Shown piece after piece: positions 55,651-64,000 of a DNA stretch of 64,000 nt (positions are counted from its first letter, which is position 1; the number at the start of each line of letters is the position of its first letter). The DNA is from Synechococcus sp. NOUM97013 (GTDB lineage: Bacteria; Cyanobacteriota; Cyanobacteriia; PCC-6307; Cyanobiaceae). Made by a program: the position numbers and the translations under genes. The DNA lies in contig NZ_CP047941.1 in assembly GCF_014279815.1 (NCBI RefSeq), positions 2,294,001 through 2,358,000 on the forward strand, written 5' to 3'. Under the pieces are notes generated by a model, which did not search any database, was not told the origin of the DNA, and was given only the letters and a program-made list of their open reading frames with translations.

Positions 55651-58600
55651 CTACCAGGCTGAACCAATGAGCTCAATACCAGACCAGAAATAAGGGTGCT
55701 GAACACCACCTGCGATGCGGCGACGCTGGGCGGGGGTCAGCTCGGTGAGCAAAGGAACTTCACCAGCACCGACAACCACATCGCCCTGCAATTGAATCGC
55801 ACCAGAAGCAAAGAGTTGGCGCGTGCGTTGGAGCGCTTCAGCTTTCGGCAAACCCTGATCGAGCAAGCGATAGAACTGCACAAAGAAAGCAGACGTCACC
55901 ACATCATCGACGTACCAAAGTGTGCCCACGGCACTGCGGGCTCCGGCCTGAAGCGCAAGACCAGCAAAACCAAGCTCACTGTCCGGATCACCAAGGAGCG
56001 TGCGGCAGGCACTGAACACAATGAGATCAAGCGGCGTGTCACGTCGCTCACTGCGCAACTTGGCCAATTGCGCCATCGACATCGGCCCAGTGCCCGTGTG
56101 GAGCACCGATTGCGCGGGTCCTCCAGGCCGGAAATCGGCATGGGTCGCCACATGTACCCGGTCGTAACGCTGATCAGCGGCGCCATTCAACAAAGCCTGT
56201 GGTGAGAAGTCGTCATTGAGATATCGATCAGCACCAGCGGAAGCTTCGAGTTGCTCCAGTTCCTGAGGCACAAGCGGCAACGGCGCAAGGGTCTCAAATT
56301 CAGATGCCCCCAGTGCCAGCTGCCGCCCAGAAGACGACTGAGATGGTGCCAATGGAGTGAGTGCGAGTGAAGGCGTCAGTCCGAAGGCGTACTTCTCACC
56401 GAAGAAGCTTGTCCCGTCACTGAGTGCAGCGAAAGGAACAGCTTGCAAGCCCTGATCGGCTGCGATCAGCAAAGTCTCAATCTCTTGGCCTTGAAGCGAC
56501 TCCCAAATGGGAGCAACCAACAGGGCATGCAACTGACGCGATGGCGAAGCTGGGTCATCAACGGCCAGAGGCTCCTGCCGTGACAACTGACGGTAAAGAG
56601 CCTTCAACAAACTGGAAAATCGTCCACGGTTGAGCGACACGCGTCGAGCCTCCACGGGGGCATCCGATCCGATCAAGGTCAGATCAAGGAAGGCATCTTC
56701 GTCTTGGCCATTGGATGCCGACGTCTGCTGCGTAAACCGAACTTGGAGCACTGCAGGATTGGGAGCCAAACCGTCGCGTTTAACGCGACTCAAGATGTTT
56801 TGAACGTCCTCAACGCTACGGAGCGACGTACGCAATGCATCCTGAGGAAGTCCAAGTAATGATGCTGTGCGACTTGTCGCCGATTCATCCGATTTTTGAA
56901 ACTCTGCGACGGCTTGCTCAGGAGACACAGTTTGAGGACTACCTGACGCTGCAGGCGGTGGTGCCGTGGTGCCTGCAACAGAGGCGGCGGAATCACCGCC
57001 ACTACCAACATCAACTTGCAAAACAGGGCCAACAGCCTGCGACTGCGTCGTTATGGAACCACCTGAAGCACTGGAAGAAGAGTCAGACCCTGCCGCTGAA
57101 GATGATTCATTAGAAGTCAAAACGGAAACTTCAGCGATTACAACCAACTCTTCCAATTGGTCATCATCGAAGGGAACCTCAGCGACATCTTGCTGTTCCT
57201 CTAAGTCCGACGTCTCGTCAATTTCGACTTCATCAATTTCATCGATTGGTACATCCGTTGGCGGGTCTGTAGGCGCATCTGTGGTTTCTGTTGATGTATC
57301 TATTGATGTATCAGTTGGGGAACTCGTGACCGCATCAGACCCTGATCCACCGGATACGGAAGAAGGAGAAGCGGAAGAAGAAAGATCGACGAGCGACCCG
57401 TCACTGACAAATGTTGACCCCGTATAGCTGATGGATGCCGTAGCAGGAAATGTAAGCGTTCCGCCGCCAGCCTTAGTGAATGAACCACTACCAGTCACAG
57501 GGGCATCCCAAACCAGATCAAAACCACTGCCGACACTGATTCCGCCACCCCCAGAACCTAATTTCAAACTCGTATTCGTGACAGTCTCACTGCTATCGCG
57601 GCGCAGAAATGATGCATTGTCCAAAAAGATAGACGAGATATCTGGCAACACTTCCGAACCAGAAGGTTGATCCATCCAGACCGTGCCACCCCCAGTAGAT
57701 TCAACTTTGGTGACATTTAAGGACCCCTTGAACCGAGCTGTTCCAGAGCCGATGTGCAGAATGTCACCAGGAGCCGAGGAAGATTGAAGACCACCCGAAC
57801 CGAAGCTTGACTGAACAGAGCTCACAACAATTTGACTATCACCAAGATTCAACGCATCCTGCAGCGTGATATCACCTGCCCCCGCCAGAGTCAAAGAAGC
57901 TGAGACACCAGAATCGGAAGACACTGTATCGCTGAGCGTGAGACTGTCTTGCTTCACTTCAATCGTTGAACTCGATCGGAGCAAAACAGGCAGAGTAATT
58001 GAGTTATCACCCGAAAGACTGAGCAACTTACCCCCATCAAGCTCGACATTTTCACCAAGACTGATCCCGCCAGCCACCTCAAAAATGGCACCAGATTGAG
58101 CCTTAGTATAAGAGCCAGTACCCAGCGCGTTAGTTGCTGTTGCGCGCAATGTACCGGCTTGGATCGTGGTGTTGCCTGACCAAGAAGAGCTATCCCCAGA
58201 AACAATCAAACGACCAGCTCCGGATTTATTCAAATTTCCAGAGCCGGTGAGCGTGGCGGCCATCAGTGGAGGAGAGGAATCGCCAGAAGTACCGATCGTG
58301 GTATTCCCAGTCGAAATATTGAGCGGCCCATTCAGCGCTAAAGTGATGCCCGAAGAAGACGCTACATAGCCTTGTTCGGCATCCAAAGAGAGCCCGCCCG
58401 ACCCCGTAGTGATGCTGGAATTCAGTTCGATATCTCCAGTTGCATCTAGAACAAGATTTGCAGAAGAGCTTGAGTAATCAATCGAAGCTCCAGATTCCCA
58501 TGTGATATTTCCGGACTCTGATGAATCGTCAGAAGGTCCTGTCTGAATAATCACATTGCCACTTATCAAAGCAGATCCTATTTCAGCAGCACTCACAAAT

Positions 58601-59745
58601 GATCCAGAGCTACTTGACTGGAATAGCTGTCCAGAGACAGAACTATCTGGAGTGATGTTTGTTTGCCCTGAACCGATTGTGATGTCGAAAGGATCCAACA
58701 ACCAATCGCCAGACAATCCATTCGCAGCCGTGACATCTAAGCGTTCCGGCTCAGCTACCAGCACAGGCCCCGACGTTTCAATCTGGCCGCCGTTGCCAGC
58801 CACATCACCACCGCGTGCCAAAAGCGTGCCCTGCGCCACGGTGCCACCGGATGGATTGTTGAGATCACTCCAAATCACCACCGTTCCACCATTACCGGAG
58901 CCCGTGGATGAGGCATCCACAACAGATCCCGGCTTCATCCAGGTCTGGCTGGCCTGACGCACCGTCGGATCACTGTTCTGCCAGCTGCCACCAACCTGCA
59001 CCAAACCGCCCTCAACGGTGCCCGTCGCCAACAGTTGCGATCCCTCTCCAACGCTCACTAAATCCCCTGTCAGCGTGAGCGAACCACCGTCACCTGCGGC
59101 ATTGCTCACGGAAAGGCGGCTGTTCAGCACATCGATATGGCCACCCGGCGCATCCACCAACAGCGATTCGTCGATATCAAGCGACACCCCCTCCATGCGG
59201 ATCAACGGACGCCGACCAGCCAAATCACCCGAAAGCAGGCCCAGGGCACCAGGCAATGGGTCGCCACCCAACCCAGGAATCGCCGTTAAGGGTGAGTTGA
59301 AAACATCAAAGACTCCACCTGCAAAACGCAGCTGGGAGGCAGTACTCAACGTGAGTTGGGGAATCTGCTGAAACGATGCGCCGGGCATCAATTGAATACC
59401 GCCCGGAGAAAGCAAAAACAGATGGGCCGGCGATGAAAGTGAAACGCTTTTATCAATGAAGCTTCCATCGGCTGCGGTGACACCCAACACGAGGTTGCGG
59501 ATGCCATCGCTATCGATCGACACACCCTGGATGGCCCCTCGGGTGTCGAATTCACTCAGGCGGTGAAAGCGATTGCGACCACTATCGCTGCCACCACTAA
59601 TCCGACACAAACCACTCTGGCAGCGACCATCAAGAACACCGTTAATTCGTGTTCCCAGAGAATCAGAAGCACGACTGGCAACATCCGCACGTGCAGAGAC
59701 GCCGGTGATTAGGAGCAACAGTGGAATGAATGCCAGTCGTTTCAT
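55651..59745 (-). CDS. TPS exoprotein (TpsA) with C-terminal CHAT protease domain, pair 2
   Basis: The 1364-residue protein has a signal peptide (1-20), a TPS domain (about 25-190, SLSSPAHLFLLSPGGIQ), a haemagglutinin-like beta-helix and autotransporter-type repeats (SGAGRLIVSGDSSSWSGNTT and AGGGTLTFPATASISYTGST). A Thr/Asp/Glu-rich linker follows (about 800-880), then a CHAT domain (about 1090-1364) with H1202 (VATHADF) and C1247 (VFSACRT). It is clearly paralogous to the exoprotein at 46-50 kb in the CHAT part but has a different repeat region. AGGAG lies upstream of the ATG. It is divergent from TpsB2. Confidence 0.9.
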   Translation of the reverse strand: MKRLAFIPLLLLITGVSARADVASRASDSLGTRINGVLDGRCQSGLCRISGGSDSGRNRFHRLSEFDTRGAIQGVSIDSDGIRNLVLGVTAADGSFIDKSVSLSSPAHLFLLSPGGIQLMPGASFQQIPQLTLSTASQLRFAGGVFDVFNSPLTAIPGLGGDPLPGALGLLSGDLAGRRPLIRMEGVSLDIDESLLVDAPGGHIDVLNSRLSVSNAAGDGGSLTLTGDLVSVGEGSQLLATGTVEGGLVQVGGSWQNSDPTVRQASQTWMKPGSVVDASSTGSGNGGTVVIWSDLNNPSGGTVAQGTLLARGGDVAGNGGQIETSGPVLVAEPERLDVTAANGLSGDWLLDPFDITIGSGQTNITPDSSVSGQLFQSSSSGSFVSAAEIGSALISGNVIIQTGPSDDSSESGNITWESGASIDYSSSSANLVLDATGDIELNSSITTGSGGLSLDAEQGYVASSSGITLALNGPLNISTGNTTIGTSGDSSPPLMAATLTGSGNLNKSGAGRLIVSGDSSSWSGNTTIQAGTLRATATNALGTGSYTKAQSGAIFEVAGGISLGENVELDGGKLLSLSGDNSITLPVLLRSSSTIEVKQDSLTLSDTVSSDSGVSASLTLAGAGDITLQDALNLGDSQIVVSSVQSSFGSGGLQSSSAPGDILHIGSGTARFKGSLNVTKVESTGGGTVWMDQPSGSEVLPDISSIFLDNASFLRRDSSETVTNTSLKLGSGGGGISVGSGFDLVWDAPVTGSGSFTKAGGGTLTFPATASISYTGSTFVSDGSLVDLSSSASPSSVSGGSGSDAVTSSPTDTSIDTSTETTDAPTDPPTDVPIDEIDEVEIDETSDLEEQQDVAEVPFDDDQLEELVVIAEVSVLTSNESSSAAGSDSSSSASGGSITTQSQAVGPVLQVDVGSGGDSAASVAGTTAPPPAASGSPQTVSPEQAVAEFQKSDESATSRTASLLGLPQDALRTSLRSVEDVQNILSRVKRDGLAPNPAVLQVRFTQQTSASNGQDEDAFLDLTLIGSDAPVEARRVSLNRGRFSSLLKALYRQLSRQEPLAVDDPASPSRQLHALLVAPIWESLQGQEIETLLIAADQGLQAVPFAALSDGTSFFGEKYAFGLTPSLALTPLAPSQSSSGRQLALGASEFETLAPLPLVPQELEQLEASAGADRYLNDDFSPQALLNGAADQRYDRVHVATHADFRPGGPAQSVLHTGTGPMSMAQLAKLRSERRDTPLDLIVFSACRTLLGDPDSELGFAGLALQAGARSAVGTLWYVDDVVTSAFFVQFYRLLDQGLPKAEALQRTRQLFASGAIQLQGDVVVGAGEVPLLTELTPAQRRRIAGGVQHPYFWSGIELIGSAW

Positions 59746-59854
59746 GCCACGTCTCCTAAGCCCTTAAGAGCAACACTGTTTTGAGCGTCCTGAAACGCTA
59801 GGACAATTCTCTCAGGGAATCTTAAAGTTCTGCTCAGTTTCAAGCGCTGCCTCC

Positions 59855-61558
59855 ATGCTTCTCCTGTTGGCGCAGCTGGCTTCACCACCGATTCAGCCGG
59901 GTCCAGCTCGCTTACCAGCAGAGCGCGCACCCAATCAGCAACCACGGTTGCCATCGCAAACAGACAGCGAGACAACACCCTCCATCACGCTTCCCTCCGA
60001 TGAACCCTTAACGCCAGCGGCTGAAGACTCAAGCCCCGCCGGTCACGACACGCCAGGGTCCAGTCGCACCGTCAACATCGTCGGGGATCTTCCTTACTCA
60101 AACGGCGATCTTTCAGAGCTGCTCGAACGCTGCAGCAAAGCCAACGACCAAGCCAGCCGACTGCAGCAGTGCGCCGAAGCACTCACAGGCCTTCTGCAAA
60201 AAGATGGCTACGTGAACTCCAGGGTGTACGTCGAGGCTGAACCAGCCCCTGGTCAACTCAACGTGGTCATGGGACAGCTCGTTGAGCTGCGGATCGAAAG
60301 CGAAAACGCCGGACTTGAGCAACGGGTGCGCCAGCGGCTCAGCCCGTTGCTGAACCGCACCTTGAATTTGCCCGACCTCCAACAACAACTGCTGCTCCTG
60401 AAACAGCGTTCTGTGGTGGGCACGGTGGCAGGCAGCCTTGGGAAACTGGGAAGTGACCCCACCCAAGCGGTGCTCAACCTGGTAGTGACGCCTGCCAAAC
60501 AGCCCTGGCGCGGGGACTTGAGCATGAGCAACGACGGCAACGCTGGAAGCGGGGAATGGCGCAGCGTGGCGGTGCTGCAAAAGCCCACACTGCTCACCAA
60601 TGGCGACGTTTTTCAGTTCTACGGAGAACTCAGTGCCGATGGCACTCCGGAATTAGGCACAACATTGGGCTCTCTCAGTTACACCTATCCAATAAGCGAA
60701 TCCTGGACGCTCACTGGTTCCTTTGGTGCCAGTCGCCGGAAGCTAGTGGAAGCCAAAGGAGCCGCCAATGATCTGAGCTTTCGTCAATTTCAGGGCTTGG
60801 CCCAGCTGCAATGGACGTTTGCAGAGTCCAGCAATCAAACCTGGTATGCCTCAGCGGGACTCAGCATCAACCGCAATAACAGCTATCTCGACGGAGACTC
60901 TGTTCCTCTGATCATTGGCGGCGGTCCCGACGGCGACCTCACCACGGGATATTTACGTCTGGGATTAGGCCATGGCGGCAATCACGGCAACTTGGGATGG
61001 AACGCGCAAATTTACGGCCTACAGGGAATCGCAGGATTGAGCTCTCAAACCCAACTGGAGGATTTCTCCTTTTTCGGCATTCACCCCGGAGAGTCACGCG
61101 CACTTGGAGGAGTCGCATCATTGGGATGGACTATGCAGCCAAATCTGCAACTCAATCTGCGCGCTTCCGGCCAAGTGGCCTTCAACGAACTCACAAGTGA
61201 CATGGGATTTGGCCTAGGGAGCGATGTTGGGCTTCGAGGCTTACCAGGAACATTGATCAGTGGAGACAATGGCTGGCTCAGCACAGGGGAACTGAACTGG
61301 ACGTTCTGGCAAAACAGCAAGAACGCCCTGCAGTTGGTTCCTTTCATGGGGATTGGAGGCATCCAAACCACTCGCGACTCAGTGACCATGGACGACACAA
61401 TCGGCACGGGGGGATTACTACTGCGCTGGCTGCGGGGCCAACACTGGTCTGTGGAAGTGGGCTGGGTCGATCAGTTCAATGCCAACGACAACGTCGGGAT
61501 CTGGAACGACTGGTTGATCGGCAGCGGTGCCTACGGCAAGGTGCGCTATCGATTCTGA
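59855..61558 (+). CDS. Two-partner secretion transporter TpsB, pair 2
   Basis: The 567-residue transporter matches the one at 44.4 kb over its length: the N-terminus MLLLLAQLASPPIQPGPAR, a Pro/Ser linker (about 25-75), POTRA domains (about 75-215, LQKDGYVNSRVYVEAE), and the barrel with WRGDLSMSNDGNAGSGEWRS, GSLSYTYPISESWTLTGSF, GLRGLPGTLISGDNGWLS and a final Phe. It is head-to-head with its presumed substrate gene (109-base gap), whereas pair 1 is tail-to-tail. Confidence 0.9.
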   Translation: MLLLLAQLASPPIQPGPARLPAERAPNQQPRLPSQTDSETTPSITLPSDEPLTPAAEDSSPAGHDTPGSSRTVNIVGDLPYSNGDLSELLERCSKANDQASRLQQCAEALTGLLQKDGYVNSRVYVEAEPAPGQLNVVMGQLVELRIESENAGLEQRVRQRLSPLLNRTLNLPDLQQQLLLLKQRSVVGTVAGSLGKLGSDPTQAVLNLVVTPAKQPWRGDLSMSNDGNAGSGEWRSVAVLQKPTLLTNGDVFQFYGELSADGTPELGTTLGSLSYTYPISESWTLTGSFGASRRKLVEAKGAANDLSFRQFQGLAQLQWTFAESSNQTWYASAGLSINRNNSYLDGDSVPLIIGGGPDGDLTTGYLRLGLGHGGNHGNLGWNAQIYGLQGIAGLSSQTQLEDFSFFGIHPGESRALGGVASLGWTMQPNLQLNLRASGQVAFNELTSDMGFGLGSDVGLRGLPGTLISGDNGWLSTGELNWTFWQNSKNALQLVPFMGIGGIQTTRDSVTMDDTIGTGGLLLRWLRGQHWSVEVGWVDQFNANDNVGIWNDWLIGSGAYGKVRYRF

Positions 61559-61827
61559 GGCAAGCGCTAACGCACACCAACGAGCCGGGCTTCTGAAGAA
61601 ACTGAAGATCGACAACTTGCAAACGACTCTGTTCCTCGGTCACCGTGTGCCACCGGAGCGCAATTGGCTCCAAAATCATGCAATGCAAGCAACGGGATCA
61701 AAGTTCAAGGAGCACAAAAATTGCCCGAACTTGTTCGCACCAAACAAGCAAGATTTAAAGCAATTGGAATGCTGAACAAGAAGGTCTTCAAACGGAGCTA
61801 CACGTCATTTTGCCAGCTTCGATAAAA

Positions 61828-64000
61828 TCAAATAGGTGTGGCACCTGATCGCTTCAATCGCTTGGCAAGTTGACGCAGCAAGCCATGGGTGAAATGGCTC
61901 GAGCGTTGCAACAATTCATCAAAGGCGTGAGCCGGGAAAACAAAGACACCGAGGCCATCGGGACTGGCCTGAAGCAAGCCCATGGATGGCTCTCCGGAGA
62001 TCACATCCATCGCACCGATGACAGAACCAGCATCATGATGCAAGAGCTGACCACCCTCGGTTGTTTCGGTTGCACCACCACGAAGAACGACCAGGATTAA
62101 GTTTTTCTGATTGACAGCATCTCCAGCTGACCACGATTTCAACCAGCCATGTTCAGCAACCCATAGCAATCCAGATGGCAATAAGTCACGAAACAAGCTC
62201 GAATTTGCCAAGTGTGGAAATTCATCATGATCACGATGCGGTTGCCCTTTGAGCTGACTCTCCAAAAACATCGATGTCCCTAGTCCTGGCCGGCCAGACT
62301 GCAATCGCGACGCAACAACCCCAGGCCTGATCAATCGCTCCACCATCAAGACCCAACCGGCTGTATCTGGATCAGGATCCATCCATAACGTCTCGAGCGC
62401 CTCATCCAAAGAAGCGCTCTGTTCTGGGATTTGCTGATACTCCTTTTCCAAAACATCAGGCGGAAGAGCTTGGGCAATTTCGTTCAAACGCTGCTCCATT
62501 GCCAACGCCAATGGATGCAGCAAAACCTGGTCAGAGGCTTGCTCTTGCAATGCCAACAAGTAGGCACGCTCTTGCTTGAACTGTTGCAGACGTGTCTGGA
62601 TCCTCAGCTGCGCCAAATCACCAGAACTGTGGAAACGTCTCAGCACACGCTCAGCCTCAACATCCTCCAAACCTGAATCCAACTTCAAACGCTCCAATCG
62701 AGGCTGCAACTGCACAGGCAAAGAATCAACATCGAGAGTTTGCAAGCCGGAGATTTCCAGAAAATCCTCAACGATTTCGGCAAAAGCCTCCTCACGCAAT
62801 TGCTGAAGCTGCAAAGTTCGCTCATCAAGCTGCAACAAAGTTGGTTCATCGGCCGCTAAAACACGGATGGTCGCGTGGTGATCTTCTTCAGAAAGCTGCA
62901 AACTCTGACGCAACTCTTCTAATTCCACTAGGGCTTTGGCGCGATCAAGAGAGCCATTACGAATCAAATCACGAATAACTCCTTGGTAAATCTCACGGGC
63001 ACGTCCACGAACAGCAACAGGAAGAGCCTTGGCCAAAGTAAACACCTCTTGCGCCGACAAGTCCTGCAATCTCCTTCCATCCAATGCAGCATCAAGGCCT
63101 GGCAGCTGCTTCAATTGTCTCCTCAAACTGTCGGTTGTACTCTCACGGCGATAAGTCGACTGATCACGTGCCCAAGATCGGAATAAAACAATCGCAGAGA
63201 AAACTAAAACCAATGAGCGTATCCATTGAGCCCCATGGGGACCAAAAGCACCCTGACTTGGGTCAACAAACCAGAAAAAAATGTTGACTGATAAAAAAGT
63301 AGCCAGCAAACGAGTCCTGCTGACCGCTAAGTCTGCCGCTGAGGGTAGACCTAGCTTTTCATATTGACGCAAAAGAATGCGTTCAATCCCTTGGAATACA
63401 GCAACAGAAGCCCAGCCAGTCAAGACCAACAGCAGCGGGATCACAACAACCCTTGGGAATGGAAGCCAGCCGCGTAGAGGATCCCAAGCACGCGCAGGCA
63501 GTGTTGCATCAAAAGCCCAGTGACCCTGACGTAAATATGTCAATTCTGAATCTTGAGGGGCCATATGAGCCTCAACGGCCATCATCAACTCAAAGAACAT
63601 CAGGACCAAGCCTGGATAGGAATACCAGGCCCAAGTCAATCCACGCTTACCGCGAAGAGACTTCCAATAATGGCGTTCAGAATCAATATCAATGCAAGAG
63701 GCTTGGCACGCCACACATGCACTTTGTTCCTTACCTGAATCAGCAATTGAGCGACACATTGACTGGGTGATCTTGCTGGTACTCCCGATATGAGCGGCTC
63801 CTCCAAGAGCACTACGCTGACCAGTCAAAATGGTCTGAACAGGACCCATCGGACAGATGTATTGACACCATGCCTTCCCGGCATAAAGCCAACCAACGAA
63901 TGCAGCTGCTAACAAAGTAAAAATCAGTAGCGACGCTAGACCTATTGGACTGGAATTAACGACCAAGAGACGCAGACAAAGTCCAGCAATTAGAAGCGAC
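61828..64000 (-). CDS. NosR/NapH-like iron-sulfur membrane protein with C-terminal cNMP-like domain, 5' end cut
   Basis: The frame is open through the right edge, so at least 723 residues are present and the N-terminus is missing. Membrane segments flank the 4Fe-4S motifs WCQYICPMGP and CVACQASC; more membrane segments follow (about to residue 290 of the visible part). A long Gln/Leu/Glu helical region (about 300-560) leads to a C-terminal domain (about 600-712) resembling a cNMP-binding fold, with GSVIGAMDVISGEPS in the cassette position. The usual Glu and Arg are not clear, so ligand binding is doubtful. It may link membrane redox state to signalling. Confidence 0.75.
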   Translation of the reverse strand, partial: SLLIAGLCLRLLVVNSSPIGLASLLIFTLLAAAFVGWLYAGKAWCQYICPMGPVQTILTGQRSALGGAAHIGSTSKITQSMCRSIADSGKEQSACVACQASCIDIDSERHYWKSLRGKRGLTWAWYSYPGLVLMFFELMMAVEAHMAPQDSELTYLRQGHWAFDATLPARAWDPLRGWLPFPRVVVIPLLLVLTGWASVAVFQGIERILLRQYEKLGLPSAADLAVSRTRLLATFLSVNIFFWFVDPSQGAFGPHGAQWIRSLVLVFSAIVLFRSWARDQSTYRRESTTDSLRRQLKQLPGLDAALDGRRLQDLSAQEVFTLAKALPVAVRGRAREIYQGVIRDLIRNGSLDRAKALVELEELRQSLQLSEEDHHATIRVLAADEPTLLQLDERTLQLQQLREEAFAEIVEDFLEISGLQTLDVDSLPVQLQPRLERLKLDSGLEDVEAERVLRRFHSSGDLAQLRIQTRLQQFKQERAYLLALQEQASDQVLLHPLALAMEQRLNEIAQALPPDVLEKEYQQIPEQSASLDEALETLWMDPDPDTAGWVLMVERLIRPGVVASRLQSGRPGLGTSMFLESQLKGQPHRDHDEFPHLANSSLFRDLLPSGLLWVAEHGWLKSWSAGDAVNQKNLILVVLRGGATETTEGGQLLHHDAGSVIGAMDVISGEPSMGLLQASPDGLGVFVFPAHAFDELLQRSSHFTHGLLRQLAKRLKRSGATPI

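Overview
The window looks like a chromosome segment of a marine Synechococcus-type cyanobacterium. This rests on protein recognition only: a pilM-N-O-Q order with no pilP, a DUF3747 protein, a second ClpB next to the secE-nusG-rplKAJL block, an NHLP-leader/ProcM-type lanthipeptide locus, and CHASE2, CHAT and DUF928 proteins. Housekeeping parts are GC-rich (36 of 60 bases in a sampled eno line). The lanthipeptide locus (18 of 60 in a sampled lanM line) and the first CHAT exoprotein gene (26 of 60) are clearly more AT-rich.

Layout. 1-5.8 kb, minus strand: type IV pilus genes pilQ (cut by the left edge), pilO, pilN and pilM, behind pyrD and rnhA. 5.9-6.6 kb: a secreted DUF3747 protein. 6.8-13.7 kb, minus: gloA, clpB2, secE, nusG, rplK, rplA, rplJ, rplL. 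13.8-15.1 kb: eno. 15.2-17.9 kb, minus: a UbiB-like kinase and two small conserved proteins. 18.0-24.0 kb: an AT-rich insert with a class II lanthipeptide precursor, a ProcM-like LanM and a cupin/JmjC-type hydroxylase whose start overlaps the lanM stop. 24.1-31.2 kb: argJ, coaE, a secreted protein, gatB, a substrate-binding protein fused to a UPF0126 membrane domain, and thiO. 31.2-34.1 kb: a repeat-rich, probably type I-secreted protein. 34.2-36.7 kb: ndk and speA.

From 36.7 kb to the right edge the window is unusually rich in cyclic-nucleotide signalling and secretion genes: a Crp-family regulator, a lone cNMP-binding protein, a Coq4-like protein, a cNMP-binding domain fused to methylglyoxal synthase, a CHASE2 cyclase with a FecR-domain partner, a phosphofructokinase, a two-partner secretion (TPS) pair whose exoprotein ends in a caspase-like CHAT domain, a second CHASE2 cyclase, two DUF928 proteins around an MscS-cNMP channel and a DUF3307 protein, a second TPS-CHAT pair, and a NosR-like iron-sulfur membrane protein with a C-terminal cNMP-like domain (cut by the right edge). 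A perfect TGTGA-N6-TCACA box lies upstream of one DUF928 gene, and a nine-of-ten match lies upstream of the repeat-protein gene.

The two most interesting systems are (1) the lanthipeptide locus with a duplicated leader, a long core almost free of polar residues and a coupled hydroxylase, and (2) the cyclase / cNMP-receptor / CHAT-exoprotein region, including a cNMP-binding methylglyoxal synthase fusion beside phosphofructokinase. All functions are inferred from sequence reading; no database search was run.
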